From Collinsella aerofaciens (GTDB lineage Bacteria; Actinomycetota; Coriobacteriia; Coriobacteriales; Coriobacteriaceae), in contig NZ_WQPL01000011.1 of the NCBI RefSeq assembly GCF_018785245.1, positions 1 to 33,998 on the forward strand: a stretch of 33,998 nucleotides of DNA. Direction: 5' to 3'. Positions 15,728 through 24,650 of the stretch are shown here, piece by piece (position 1 is the first letter of the stretch; every line of letters begins with the position of its first letter). Made by a program: the position numbers and the translations under genes. The notes beneath the pieces were generated by a model that saw nothing but the letters and a program-made list of their open reading frames with translations, searched no databases and was not told where the DNA came from.

Positions 15728-16609
15728 TTAAAGGATCTCGATCTCAAAGCCGCGGGTGACGGTCTCTCCCGGCTTGGCCACCAGGCAGCCGCGCTTGTGC
15801 TCCAGGATATCGTCCTCGTCGGAGCAGGTGGACAGACCACCCCACGGTTCAACAGCCACAAAGTCGCCCTCGGGCTTGCTCCACACAATCAGGTACGGCA
15901 TATCGGGGAACGTCAGGCGCACGCCCTTGTCCTCGGTTTTCTTGGTCAGCGTAACCACGCGGCTCTCGAGCACGTCGAAGATGGTCTCCGCGAAGTCAAA
16001 GAGTTCATGGGTAAGCGGCAGGTTCTGGCCGATCATGGGGTTCTTGCTGCGATGCTCAACATCAATCAGGCCCGTCGAGGGAACGGCAGTGCAGAGGTCG
16101 GTGGCCTCACGCTGCTCAAAACGAAGCTCGTAGTCGTCATAGGACTCGCCCTCGTCGAGCGGGCACTTAAAGCCGGGGTGACCGCCCACAAAGAACGGCA
16201 TGTCCTCGGTGCCCTCATTGGTCACCTCGTACGACACGGCCACCTTTTCCGAATCGATCGTGTAACGAGTAACGATCTTAAACGGATACGGGTACTGCTC
16301 GAGCAACTCGGCATGGTCGGTAGAGCTTAGGCTCAGCGCAACCATGTTGTCGCTCTGTTCCTCGAGCTTCCACTCCTGTTTGCGCGCAAAGCCGTGGCGG
16401 GCGAGCTTTACCTCGCGGCCGCCCATGGTCATTGCGCGACCGTCACGAAGACCGCCGCAGATCGGGAAGCAAATAGGTGCCTGGCCCGACCACACCGCCG
16501 GATCGCCCTGCCACAGATACTCGCGACCGTCGGCCACAATTGAGGTGAACGAGCCGCCCGCCGTGCTCAGTGCTACGCGGATAGAACCGTTATCAAGAAC
16601 AAACTCCAT
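15728..16609 (-). CDS. lacX: LacX-like galactose mutarotase / aldose 1-epimerase family protein
   Basis: The 293-residue protein belongs to the aldose-1-epimerase superfamily, LacX/YeaD-like branch. Characteristic blocks are FPICGGL, HGFARK with a conserved His near 80, YPYPFKI, GGHPGFKCPL with the second active-site-type His, and VAVEPWGG with an acidic residue. LacX accompanies the lac genes in lactococci, where its precise role is not settled; interconversion of anomers of a galactose phosphate is plausible. The ATG at 16609 is preceded by GGAAGG; the 11 extra upstream codons are disregarded. It sits between lacB and lacC. It is different from the canonical GalM at 31.9 kb. Confidence 0.82.
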   Translation of the reverse strand: MEFVLDNGSIRVALSTAGGSFTSIVADGREYLWQGDPAVWSGQAPICFPICGGLRDGRAMTMGGREVKLARHGFARKQEWKLEEQSDNMVALSLSSTDHAELLEQYPYPFKIVTRYTIDSEKVAVSYEVTNEGTEDMPFFVGGHPGFKCPLDEGESYDDYELRFEQREATDLCTAVPSTGLIDVEHRSKNPMIGQNLPLTHELFDFAETIFDVLESRVVTLTKKTEDKGVRLTFPDMPYLIVWSKPEGDFVAVEPWGGLSTCSDEDDILEHKRGCLVAKPGETVTRGFEIEIL

Positions 16610-16728
16610 AGGAGCCTTCCCTTTCTTACGACAGCCCGCCAAGTCAATAGGGCTGATAGAAAACCGGCCCGCGCCCCCTCACAGAAACGCGAGCCGTCAA
16701 CGGACTAGTTAATTACGCCGGATACCCG

Positions 16729-17253
16729 CTAGTCGTGGTACTCGCCGCGGTCCCACTTCTCGAGGAACTCGTCAAAGAGGTGCGGGTCAGCCTGAGCCTC
16801 GGCGTCGGCCTTATTGCAGGCGTCGATCTTGGCGATCAGGGCGTCGTGCTCGGGAGTCTTCTCGTAGGGCTCCTCCAGGAAGGCAAGCATGATATCGGCC
16901 ATCAGGAACTCGCCGGTGATCTTGCCACCAAAGCCCACGATGTTGGCGTTGAGCTCGCGACGGGCATACAGGGCAGAGGTCATGTCGCGGACCAGGGCGC
17001 AGCGGGCGCCGGGAACCTTGTTGACGGCGTTGGTGATGCCGATGCCGGTGCCGCACAGGGCCACGCCAAAGTCGGCCTTGCCGCTGGCAACAGCCTCGCC
17101 CACGGCCTTGCCATAGATGGGATAGTGCGTACGGGTGTGGCTGTAGGTGCCGCAGTCGAGCACCTTGTAGCCAGCCTGCTCCAGGCGGTCGGCCAGATAG
17201 ATCTTCTCGTCCGTAACGATATGGTCGCAACCGATTGCGATGGTCTTCTTCAT
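16729..17253 (-). CDS. lacB: Galactose-6-phosphate isomerase subunit LacB
   Basis: The 174-residue subunit, with LacA, converts galactose-6-phosphate to tagatose-6-phosphate. The RpiB/LacAB fold is recognised from [13 protein letters not shown] at the start, [33 protein letters not shown] with catalytic-type Cys67, [20 protein letters not shown], and the C-terminal [12 protein letters not shown] that is nearly invariant in LacB. Length matches the family (about 171 residues). AAAGGACG precedes the start. It follows lacA by 63 nt in the same operon. Confidence 0.95.
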   Translation of the reverse strand: MKKTIAIGCDHIVTDEKIYLADRLEQAGYKVLDCGTYSHTRTHYPIYGKAVGEAVASGKADFGVALCGTGIGITNAVNKVPGARCALVRDMTSALYARRELNANIVGFGGKITGEFLMADIMLAFLEEPYEKTPEHDALIAKIDACNKADAEAQADPHLFDEFLEKWDRGEYHD

Positions 17254-17316
17254 CAGAACGTCCTTTCGTCTGAATTCACAAGTTGAGGTAGAAGTTCGAG
17301 TTCTCGGTGGCTCTCG

Positions 17317-17745
17317 TTAGGCCATCTTGTTGAGCATGTCGACACGGATCTGGTGACGGCCGCCGGCGTACTGGGCACGCAGGAACTCGCGGGCGATCTT
17401 CTTGGCGACCTCGGTGCCCACAACGCCCGGGCCCATGGTGACCATGCGCGAGCCGTTGTGCTCGCGGGTCATGTAGGCGGAACGCTCGTCGGAAATGTTG
17501 GCGACGACCATGCCCTTGATCTTGACGGCGGCCATATAGGAGCCGACGCCGTACTTATCGAATGCAAAGCCCTGGGAATCCTTGTGCTCCAGCAGGTCCT
17601 TGGCAACGGCGGTCGCGGAATCGACAAAGTCCGCGGCAGGGGTCTCGGAATAGTCGACGACCTCGTGACCGTCGGCGATGAGCATCTCCTTGATGGACTC
17701 CTTCATCGACATACCGTCGGCATCGGAAGCGATTACAACCCTCAT
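17317..17745 (-). CDS. lacA: Galactose-6-phosphate isomerase subunit LacA
   Basis: The 142-residue partner of LacB matches LacA in length and in its blocks: DFVDSATAVAKDL, FDKYGVGSYMAAVKIKGM, NISDERSAYMTREHNGSRM and the C-terminal GGRHQIRVDMLNKM, close to the lactococcal protein. As in other LacA subunits the active-site cysteine seen in LacB is absent. It is the first gene of the operon, with AAGGAGG upstream and a LacR-type site about 115 nt before its start. It makes no enzyme without LacB. Confidence 0.94.
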   Translation of the reverse strand: MRVVIASDADGMSMKESIKEMLIADGHEVVDYSETPAADFVDSATAVAKDLLEHKDSQGFAFDKYGVGSYMAAVKIKGMVVANISDERSAYMTREHNGSRMVTMGPGVVGTEVAKKIAREFLRAQYAGGRHQIRVDMLNKMA

Positions 17746-17940
17746 GACATCCTCCTTGAGAGATACGCAGGTGCGTAGTTTCTGTTTGGAAGTGTTGAAT
17801 CGCGTTCAGGTCCGGGCATCTGAATGTGCGGTTCTTCACTGTTCGTGTTTATTTGAACACATTCGAACACCGACTGCAACAATAATTTGTTTATCTTTGT
17901 TCTTTTTTGAACAAATACCGTTCACGAATGATTGCCGACC
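17746..17940 (-). promoter_or_regulatory. lacABXC promoter region with LacR-type sites
   Basis: CATTCGAACA at 17860-17869 is one base from CATTCAAACA found before lacF and lacR. A perfect palindrome, TTTGTTC (17896-17902) and GAACAAA (17909-17915) separated by six T, lies further upstream, with TGTTTATTTGAACAC at about 17847-17861. TGTTTATTTG and TGTTTATCTT are close to the TGTTTNWTTT operator known for lactococcal LacR. DeoR-type control by the LacR homologue is inferred. Confidence 0.65.
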
Positions 17941-17985
17941 GTCTGGACCCGGCGCGGACGTAGCGACCGCGTATTCAACAAACAA

Positions 17986-18018
17986 AAGGGCGGCCGAGAA
18001 CGTGTCTCGGCCGCCCTT
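17986..18018 (-). terminator. Terminator of the membrane protein gene
   Basis: Bases 17986-17999 (AAGGGCGGCCGAGA) pair perfectly with 18005-18018 around a 5-nt loop. On the minus strand the stem is followed by TTTTGTTTGTTG, 35 nt beyond the stop codon. Confidence 0.9.
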
Positions 18019-18052
18019 CGGCAGTATGCCCCGGTATATACAGCTGTTTTAG

Positions 18053-19066
18053 TTACTCGGACTGCCCGCCCTTCTTGGTATGCTTGGACGGAGCACTCAG
18101 GAAGCGGCCCGTCAAATAGTTCGCGGGACCGGAGATATCAATCCCCAGCAGGGTGTGCCCCAGCCACAAAAACGCCGCGAGCACCAGCAATGGAATCACG
18201 CACGAGGTCACGATCATCACGATGACGCCTTCGATAAGGTCGGTCACCTGCTGCACAATTTCATCGGTCATCTGCTTGGCGCCGCTGGTCACCGACGTGA
18301 CGAGACCCGAGGCGCCGTCGGCAAGCTGCTCAAGCACGTTCTTGGACTCTGTGGACCCAGTATTTTTCTTGCTTGCTTTGGAGCTATCGCTATTTGCCGC
18401 ACTCGCAGCGTCGGCCGCCTTTTGCTCGGCCGCCTCGATGCTAACGTGATACGTTTCGTCGACCTTCTGCGACACCCAAACGCTTGCAGGCACCAACGCC
18501 ATGCCAATTATGGCGACCACCAGCACACGCGTTGCCACGCGGCGAATGACCGCGCTCGTGCTCCAGCGTCCGTGAATGCCAAGCGACACCGCGAAGAGTA
18601 CGAGCGAGAACGGAATCAGGATGCCCAGCCCGACCGACCATAAAATGGTCAGCAGATATTTTTCGAGGTAGAGCACGGCAAGCACGATACCCAAGTTTCC
18701 CGAAAGCTGCGCGAGCTGCTCGGCAACTGGCGTTCCCGTATCGCCCGGCAGCGCAGTGATACCCGCAGATAGGGCGACGCACGAGGTTGTGAGCGCCAAA
18801 ACATTGCCCTTCTTTTGATCGATGACCTCGATGGTGGAGTCCCAAGTCTTGGTATCGGCAAAATGCGGACGAGCTACAAAGCCCGACAACAGCGCCAGTA
18901 CCACGAGCGCAACGATAAAGCCAATCTGCAGCTTTTTGTTTGCGCACACGACATCGGACAGGCTGGGCTGCAGCTCGGTTACCGTCGTATGCTCGGTTAT
19001 CTGGACAGGACGCCCATGAGCCATCTCGTGCGCATCTGTCTTTTGAATCAATCCGTTGTCCGGCAT
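18053..19066 (-). CDS. Membrane protein of unknown function
   Basis: I do not recognise a family for this 337-residue protein. Hydrophobic segments lie at about 47-65, 122-137, 143-164, 178-197 and 280-304, with a weaker one near 90-106. Between the fourth and last clear segments is a Ser/Ala/Lys-rich stretch (about 208-245) and a helical region with GASGLVTSVTSGAKQMTDEI. There is no signal-peptide cleavage motif. The N-terminal 45 residues are polar and the C-terminus is basic. AGGAGGTG six bases before the ATG supports the start, and a clear terminator follows, so it is a single-gene unit. It lies between the lacABXC operon and lacF, but nothing in its sequence links it to sugar uptake. Confidence 0.75.
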   Translation of the reverse strand: MPDNGLIQKTDAHEMAHGRPVQITEHTTVTELQPSLSDVVCANKKLQIGFIVALVVLALLSGFVARPHFADTKTWDSTIEVIDQKKGNVLALTTSCVALSAGITALPGDTGTPVAEQLAQLSGNLGIVLAVLYLEKYLLTILWSVGLGILIPFSLVLFAVSLGIHGRWSTSAVIRRVATRVLVVAIIGMALVPASVWVSQKVDETYHVSIEAAEQKAADAASAANSDSSKASKKNTGSTESKNVLEQLADGASGLVTSVTSGAKQMTDEIVQQVTDLIEGVIVMIVTSCVIPLLVLAAFLWLGHTLLGIDISGPANYLTGRFLSAPSKHTKKGGQSE

Positions 19067-19208
19067 TTGGACACCTCCTCATTCCGGCCTGCATTGCGGA
19101 TGGAAGTATACCCACCCATCGAAAAACCGAACGGAAGGGCGTGCAGAAGCTCCAAGACTGCCCCCAACGACTAGTCGTTTAAGAACACCCAATGACTGTC
19201 TCGGGATG

Positions 19209-19275
19209 AGTTGCGGTGGAATAGGGATTGTTTTGCGCCCGTCGGCCCCTATTCAGTCCCCATTTCACCGCAACT
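19209..19275. repeat. Imperfect inverted repeat upstream of the membrane protein gene
   Basis: Bases 19209-19227 (AGTTGCGGTGGAATAGGGA) pair with 19257-19275 at 17 of 19 positions, and an inner GAATAGG/CCTATTC pair extends the fold. It lies between the lacF terminator and the membrane protein gene, and could be a palindromic intergenic element. Confidence 0.7.
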
Positions 19276-19289
19276 TGGAGGAGGACAGA

Positions 19290-19322
19290 AAAAGCCCTGC
19301 CGCGGGTAGCGGCAGGGCTTTT
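19290..19322 (-). terminator. Terminator of lacF
   Basis: Bases 19290-19303 (AAAAGCCCTGCCGC) pair perfectly with 19309-19322 around GGGTA. On the minus strand the stem ends in a T-rich GCTTTT and TTCTGTCC. It starts 28 nt after the lacF stop. Confidence 0.9.
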
Positions 19323-19349
19323 GGAAGGGGACTTGGTTGTGAGGGCTCG

Positions 19350-19688
19350 TTAGGCGAGCTTGGCCTCGAGCTCGGCGATGCGCTTGTAGGCATCGATGGT
19401 AAAGCGTGTCTGCTTCTCCAGAATCATAGTGGTCATGAGAGTGTCCTGAGCGTGAGCCATGATGAAGGTCATCTCCATCTCGCCACCGCCGGCCTCCTGC
19501 GAAAGCAGCTTGGTCTGCGTGTCGTGGGCACCGATGAGCGCATCGCTGGCATCCTTGTGCAGCTGCTCGGCCTTCTCAAAGTCACCCTCGCGAGCAGCAT
19601 CGAGCGCTGCAAGCAGATCGGTCTGGGCGTCACCTGCGTATGCGACAATCTCGAATCCAACCATCGAGATTTCTTCTTTGGTTGCCAT
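19350..19688 (-). CDS. lacF: PTS lactose/cellobiose-type IIA component
   Basis: The 112-residue IIA protein passes phosphate from HPr to the IIB domain of LacE. It has the LacF length and three-helix pattern, with the phosphorylated histidine at His79 in FIMAHAQDTLMTT and an aspartate at 82 for the trimer-centre metal site. It is the only IIA gene in the window, while two LacE-type IICB proteins are encoded nearby, so it probably serves both. A LacR-type site lies about 80-100 nt before its start, and the LacI-type gene upstream on the same strand ends 214 nt before it. The start follows GGAACGC-like AAAGGAACG. Confidence 0.93.
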   Translation of the reverse strand: MATKEEISMVGFEIVAYAGDAQTDLLAALDAAREGDFEKAEQLHKDASDALIGAHDTQTKLLSQEAGGGEMEMTFIMAHAQDTLMTTMILEKQTRFTIDAYKRIAELEAKLA

Positions 19689-19902
19689 GTTGCGTTCCTT
19701 TCACATATGAACCAATGGAGAGCATCGCGTCCGGGCATACGCGCTGCGTTGTGTATGACAGAAACAATAACATTCAAACAAAAAAGAACAGCTCAAAACG
19801 TAATTTCGAACTATGAACGGTCACTTTTCGCCCGTGAACGGTTTTTAAACCAATCTGAACAATATCGAACACAATTAGCGACAACCCAAACAGGGCCGCA
19901 CC
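19689..19902 (-). promoter_or_regulatory. lacF promoter region with a LacR-type site
   Basis: The 24-nt stretch 19767-19790 (containing CATTCAAACA and GAACA) matches 31757-31780, in front of lacR, at 20 of 24 positions and in the same orientation relative to the gene. Further GAAC half-sites occur at about 19806, 19815, 19833, 19857 and 19870. The region is AT-rich, unlike its neighbours. Confidence 0.65.
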
Positions 19903-20907
19903 CTAACGCAAATCGCGCACCGTATCGCCCTCTACAAGCACACCGGGGATCAGCATGTGCTCCACGCCAGACGCACCCCCATCGGCGCCGGCAATCTTGT
20001 CGACCGCCCACATGCCGACGCGCTTGTTGTCAAAGCGCACCGTGGTCAGGCGGCAATCGGGCACGATATCGCCCAGGCTGTCATCAACACCCACCACGCT
20101 CACGTCCTCGGGCACACGCCTTCCGCACGACTCGAGCCCGCGAATGCAGCCGTATGCCATGGCATCGTTGGAAGCATAAATGGCCGTACAGGTCGGATCT
20201 TCCGCCAGAGCCTGACCGGCAGCATATCCGCTCTGTGCCGTCCAATCCCCACGGACGAGTCGCGGCGGCTCAATTCCATGCGCGCGCAATGTCTCGCGCC
20301 AGCCTTCCTCGCGCCGCATGCCCGAAAGCGAGCGCTCGGGACACGAGATAAAGTGCACGGTTTTGTGCCCCCGCCCCAGCAAGTACTCGACCACCTGGCG
20401 CGAGCAATCGAACTGGTCGTTATCGACCGTTGAACAGAGCGGATGCTCCAGCATCGTAACGAGCACCGTCTGCATGCCGGGCAGCGGCTCGAAGGTGCCA
20501 AAGTCCGCCGGCATGCGATTCATGATCACGACCATGCCGTCTACCGGCAGCGCGCTCATGCGCGACGATGCGCTCTCGAGGGTATACGGATGCCCATCTA
20601 CTTTAGTGAGGGTGATGGCATAGCCATGTTTGTCGGCCGCGGCGGCAAAGCCCTCCATACGGTCGAGGTTGCCGGTGCCGGTAATGTTGAACATGGCGAC
20701 ACCGACGGTCTTAAACTTGCCGCGGCGCAGCGATCGACCGGCAAAATTGGGACGATACCCCAGCTCGCGCATGGCGGCACGCACGCGCTCCTTGGTCTCG
20801 GGGCGCACGCTGGGCGAATCGTGCACCGTACGCGAGACCGTCTGCTCCGAGACGCCCGCGAGACGCGCCACGTCCTTAACGGAAACCGATTTTTTAACAG
20901 CGGCCAT
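19903..20907 (-). CDS. LacI-family regulator of the first lacE-lacG module
   Basis: The 334-residue protein has a LacI helix-turn-helix at about 8-28 (VSVKDVARLAGVSEQTVSRT), the GYRPNFAGRSL hinge and a sugar-binding domain with IYASNDAMAYG and VSVVGVDDS. It is closely related to the regulator beside galK and to the one at 24.7 kb, suggesting duplication within this locus. It diverges from lacE, and the 356-bp gap holds two oppositely oriented AAATGTT(A/G)ACGTTGCCATT sites. It most likely represses lacE-lacG in the absence of the sugar signal. The ATG at 20907 precedes the helix-turn-helix by the usual short tail, though the ribosome site is weak. Confidence 0.87.
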   Translation of the reverse strand: MAAVKKSVSVKDVARLAGVSEQTVSRTVHDSPSVRPETKERVRAAMRELGYRPNFAGRSLRRGKFKTVGVAMFNITGTGNLDRMEGFAAAADKHGYAITLTKVDGHPYTLESASSRMSALPVDGMVVIMNRMPADFGTFEPLPGMQTVLVTMLEHPLCSTVDNDQFDCSRQVVEYLLGRGHKTVHFISCPERSLSGMRREEGWRETLRAHGIEPPRLVRGDWTAQSGYAAGQALAEDPTCTAIYASNDAMAYGCIRGLESCGRRVPEDVSVVGVDDSLGDIVPDCRLTTVRFDNKRVGMWAVDKIAGADGGASGVEHMLIPGVLVEGDTVRDLR

Positions 20908-21263
20908 AGGTCGATCTTTCTATGTCAACGATGCCATTGGCGGCACCCTACGCAGTCAAATGAACGCCTTCAAGTATATCCAACACCTCCCCCACAATAC
21001 GTTTACCACCCAAAACCTACCGTTCACCGACAATCTTGCTTCGCCGAACGGCTTTTGTCGCGCAAATGTTAACGTTGCCATTGCGCAAACACAGAGCCAC
21101 CGGGCGGCTCAAACGTTTACGCCTAAGGAATCGATGGTTCGCAGGCACAGGAACCACTGATTCGCGTCTTTTTTTGTGTCGCAAAATGGCAACGTCAACA
21201 TTTTGGCAACCGAACGCCAAAAGCTACCATCGTTGCTAACCCACCGACTCTTAGGAGCATTGC
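20908..21263. promoter_or_regulatory. Divergent control region of the first lacE-lacG module
   Basis: Two inverted copies of a 19-bp site, 21064-21082 (plus; AAATGTTAACGTTGCCATT) and 21185-21203 (minus; AAATGTTGACGTTGCCATT), agree at 18 of 19 positions with central ACGTT. They are 121 bp apart, suitable for looping, with the second 60 nt before lacE. No gene is seen in the gap. Confidence 0.7.
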
Positions 21264-23039
21264 ATGGAGCAACTCATCGCCATCATCGAAAAGGGCCAGC
21301 CCTTTTTCAACGCGATCGCCCGCAACAAGTACCTCAAGGCGATCCGCGACGGCTTTATCTCCGTCATCCCCATCATCATCTTCTCGTCCATCTTCTGCCT
21401 GGTAGCCTCGGTCCCCAACATCTGGGGTTTCTATTGGCCCGATGACATCAACAACGCCCTGTGGAAGTGCTACAACTACTCCATGGGCATCCTGGCCATC
21501 GCCTGTGCCGCCACTACTGCCAAGCACTTCGCCGACGCCCAGAACCGTGACCTGCCCAAGAACAACCAGATCAACTTCATCTCGTGCATGTGCGCGGCCA
21601 TCATCGGCTTCTTGCTCCTTTCGAGCGACACCATCGCCACGGACGCCGCCAGCGGCTTCAACACCACCTATCTTGGTTCCAAGGGCCTGCTAACCGCCTT
21701 CATCGCTGCGTTTGTGACCGGCATCATCTACAAGTTCTTTATCAAGCGCAACATCACCGTCAAGATGCCCGAGCAGGTTCCGCCCAACATCTCGCAGACC
21801 TTTAAGGACATCATCCCCTTCTCTGTCTGCATCACCGTCTTTTGGGTCTTTGACATCGTCTTCCGCGCTGCCTTTGGCATCTGCTTTGCCCAGGGCGTCA
21901 TCCAGGTGTTCCAGCCCCTGTTCACCGCTGCCGACGGCTACATCGGCCTTGCTGTGATTTACGGCGCCATGAGCCTGTTCTGGTTCGTCGGCGTCCACGG
22001 CCCCTCGATCGTCGAGCCTGCCATCGCCGCCGCCCTCGTTGCCAACATGACCGACAACCTGGCTGCATTCCAGGCCGGCGAGCACGCCTCCGCTGTTCTG
22101 ACGCAGGGCGCCCAGTACTTCGTCGTCTGCATGGGCGGCACCGGCGCCACACTCGTCCTGGTCTTTATGTTCTGCTTCCTGGCCAAGTCCCAGGAGATGC
22201 GCGCTGTCGGTAAGGCCGCCATCGTCCCCGTGTGCTTTGCCGTCAACGAGCCGCTACTGTTCGCCGCGCCCATCGTGCTCAACCCCGTCTTCTTTGTCCC
22301 GTTTGTCTTTGCCCCGATCGCCAACATCTGGATCCTCAAGATCTTTATCGACTTCTTGGGCATGAACGGCTTTATGTACACCCTGCCCTGGACCGTCCCC
22401 GGCCCCATCGGCACCATCATGGGCCTGGGCTTCCAGCCGCTCGCCTTTGTGATGCTCGCCCTTATCCTGGTCGTCGACTTCGTTCTGTACTACCCGTTCT
22501 TCCGTGCCTACGACGCCCAGAAGTGCGCCGAGGAGGCCGAGATTTCCCAGGAGGAGCTCGCCGCCAAGAACGCCGAGAAGGCCGCCAAGCTCAACGATGC
22601 CTTCCAGGGCAAGGCTGACGCCAAGAGCGTTGCCGCCGGCGCTGCTGCCGAGGCCGTGAAGGCCGGCGCCCCCGCCGCTCCCGCCGCTGTCGCCACTGAG
22701 GCAACGACCGCCAGCGACCTCAACGGCAAACGCGTACTCGTGCTCTGCCAGGGTGGCGGAACCTCGGGCCTGCTCGCCAACGCGCTGGCCAAGGCCGCCA
22801 AGGAGCGCGGCATCAATCTTGAAACCGCTGCCGAGGCATATGGTAACCACGTCGACATGCTCCCCGACTTTGACCTGGTCGTCCTGGCCCCGCAGGCCGC
22901 AAGCTACCTGGCCGACCTGCAGAAGGACTGCGAGCGCGTGGGCAACAAGTGCGTCGCCTGCCGCGGTAAGCAGTACATCGAGCTTTCCCAGAACGGCGAT
23001 AAGTCTCTCGCCTTCGTAAGCGAGCAACTCTCGAAGTAA
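21264..23039 (+). CDS. lacE: Lactose-type PTS IICB permease, first copy
   Basis: The 591-residue membrane permease takes up lactose-type sugars with phosphorylation at C6. The IIC domain (about 1-430) is multi-spanning and carries the lactose-family blocks WFVGVHGPSIVEPAIAA, GGTGATLVL, FAVNEPLLFAAPIVLNP and LPWTVPGPIG. An Ala/Lys-rich linker (about 430-485) joins a cytoplasmic IIB domain whose phosphorylated cysteine is Cys495 in VLVLCQGGGTSGLLANAL. Order and length match lactococcal LacE (568 residues). TTAGGAG supports the start. lacG follows after a short hairpin. A cellobiose-type substrate is possible, but the 6-phospho-beta-galactosidase next door favours lactose. Confidence 0.93.
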   Translation: MEQLIAIIEKGQPFFNAIARNKYLKAIRDGFISVIPIIIFSSIFCLVASVPNIWGFYWPDDINNALWKCYNYSMGILAIACAATTAKHFADAQNRDLPKNNQINFISCMCAAIIGFLLLSSDTIATDAASGFNTTYLGSKGLLTAFIAAFVTGIIYKFFIKRNITVKMPEQVPPNISQTFKDIIPFSVCITVFWVFDIVFRAAFGICFAQGVIQVFQPLFTAADGYIGLAVIYGAMSLFWFVGVHGPSIVEPAIAAALVANMTDNLAAFQAGEHASAVLTQGAQYFVVCMGGTGATLVLVFMFCFLAKSQEMRAVGKAAIVPVCFAVNEPLLFAAPIVLNPVFFVPFVFAPIANIWILKIFIDFLGMNGFMYTLPWTVPGPIGTIMGLGFQPLAFVMLALILVVDFVLYYPFFRAYDAQKCAEEAEISQEELAAKNAEKAAKLNDAFQGKADAKSVAAGAAAEAVKAGAPAAPAAVATEATTASDLNGKRVLVLCQGGGTSGLLANALAKAAKERGINLETAAEAYGNHVDMLPDFDLVVLAPQAASYLADLQKDCERVGNKCVACRGKQYIELSQNGDKSLAFVSEQLSK

Positions 23040-23048
23040 GTAACGCTC

Positions 23049-23082
23049 AGGGCCAGCCGACCATCCAAGACCGGCTGGCCCT
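23049..23082 (+). terminator. Intercistronic hairpin between lacE and lacG
   Basis: Bases 23049-23059 (AGGGCCAGCCG) pair perfectly with 23072-23082. The stem lacks a proper T-run, so it probably lets part of the transcription through and protects lacE mRNA, reducing lacG relative to lacE. Confidence 0.65.
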
Positions 23083-23105
23083 TCGATTTAGACGATTGGA
23101 TCATC

Positions 23106-24545
23106 ATGTCCGTTAACCCTGCTAGCGTCACCAACCCGCCTGCGCAGTTTCCCGAGGACTTTGTCTTTGGCGGCGCTACCGCTGCTTACCAGGTAGAGGG
23201 CGAGACCCGCACCCACGGTAAGGGCAAAGTCGCCTGGGACGACTTCTTGGAGGCCCAGGGGCGCTTTTCCCCCGATCCCGCTTCGGACTTCTACAACCAG
23301 TACCCCGTCGATCTGGAGCTGTGCGAGGAGTTCGGCATCAATGGCATTCGCCTCTCCATCGCCTGGAGCCGCATCTTCCCCAACGGTACCGGCGAGATCA
23401 ACCCCGAGGGCGTGCAGTTCTACCACGATCTCTTCGCCGAGTGCCACAAGCACCACGTTGAGCCGTTTGTCACGCTGCATCACTTCGACACGCCGCTTGC
23501 CCTCTTTGAGAAGGGCGACTTCCTCAACCGCGAGACCATCGATGCCTTTGTGGACTTTGCCACCTTTTGTTTTAAGGAGTACGCCGACCAGGTGACCTAC
23601 TGGTTCACCTTTAACGAGATTTGGGCCGATGCCTCCAACACCTACATCGAGGGCACCTTCCCCGGCGGCGTCAAGGCGCATCTGGCCGAGGCTTTCCAGT
23701 GCGAGCACAACATGATGCTCGCCCACGCCAAGGCCGTGCTGGCCTTCCACAACGGCGGCTTTAAGGGCAAGATCGGCGTCATTCAGTCGTTGGAGTTTAA
23801 GTACCCGCTCAACGAGAACGACCCCGCCGACATCAAAGCCGCCAACAATGAGCACGTGCTGCAGAACCAGTTTTTGCTCGACGCCACCTTCCGCGGCGAC
23901 TATGCGCCCGATACGCTCGAGTGCGCTAACCGCCTGGCAGCCATCTCGGGCGGCACCATCGAGATCCTAGACGAGGATCTGGAAATCATGCGCGAGGCCG
24001 CGCTCTACAACGACTACCTGGGCGTTAACAACTACCAGTGCCGCTTCTTGAAGGCCTACGATGGCGAGAACGACCTGCACCACAACGGTACGGGCGAGAA
24101 GGGCACCGGCCGCTGGCGCGTCAAGGGCATTGGCGAGCACGTGAACAAGCCCGGCATCCCCACCACCGACTGGGACTGGATCATCTATCCCGAGGGCCTG
24201 TTCGATCTGCTCGTCTACATTAAGCAGCGCTACCCCAACTACAAGCAGATCTTCATCACCGAAAACGGCATGGGCTACAAGGACCCCTACAAAGACGGCT
24301 TTGTGGACGACCAGCCGCGCATCGACTACATCGAGCAGCACCTGCGATGGCTGCTCAAGGCCATGGAAGTCGGCGTCAACGTGGGCGGTTACTTCCTATG
24401 GAGCCTGCAGGACCAGTTTTCCTGGACCAACGGCTACAACAAGCGTTACGGCTTCTTCTACGTTGACTTTGAAACCCAGAAGCGCACGCCCAAGGCAAGC
24501 GCCTACTGGTACAAGCACGTGGCGCAGACCCGTCGTCTGGACTAG
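23106..24545 (+). CDS. lacG: 6-phospho-beta-galactosidase (GH1), first copy
   Basis: The 479-residue glycoside hydrolase family 1 enzyme splits lactose-6-phosphate into galactose-6-phosphate and glucose. The acid/base is Glu171 (TFNEI) and the nucleophile Glu386 (ITENGMG). The 6-phosphate is recognised by Ser439, Lys446 and Tyr448 in SWTNGYNKRYG, the spacing known from lactococcal LacG (S428, K435, Y437). DWDWIIYPEGL supports LacG rather than a 6-phospho-beta-glucosidase. The start has only a weak ribosome site. It forms a unit with lacE and ends at a strong terminator. Its product feeds LacAB. Confidence 0.93.
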   Translation: MSVNPASVTNPPAQFPEDFVFGGATAAYQVEGETRTHGKGKVAWDDFLEAQGRFSPDPASDFYNQYPVDLELCEEFGINGIRLSIAWSRIFPNGTGEINPEGVQFYHDLFAECHKHHVEPFVTLHHFDTPLALFEKGDFLNRETIDAFVDFATFCFKEYADQVTYWFTFNEIWADASNTYIEGTFPGGVKAHLAEAFQCEHNMMLAHAKAVLAFHNGGFKGKIGVIQSLEFKYPLNENDPADIKAANNEHVLQNQFLLDATFRGDYAPDTLECANRLAAISGGTIEILDEDLEIMREAALYNDYLGVNNYQCRFLKAYDGENDLHHNGTGEKGTGRWRVKGIGEHVNKPGIPTTDWDWIIYPEGLFDLLVYIKQRYPNYKQIFITENGMGYKDPYKDGFVDDQPRIDYIEQHLRWLLKAMEVGVNVGGYFLWSLQDQFSWTNGYNKRYGFFYVDFETQKRTPKASAYWYKHVAQTRRLD

Positions 24546-24590
24546 TGACTGACGGGGTTGCCCGCTCACATAGCCTGTCCCCATTTCTCA

Positions 24591-24628
24591 GCCGGGGGCG
24601 GCACGTCACACGGCGCGCCGCCCCCGGC
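24591..24628 (+). terminator. Terminator of the first lacE-lacG module
   Basis: Bases 24591-24602 (GCCGGGGGCGGC) pair perfectly with 24617-24628 and the stem is followed by CTTTTTG. Confidence 0.9.
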
Positions 24629-24650
24629 CTTTTTGTGCAGGTCGGAAGCC

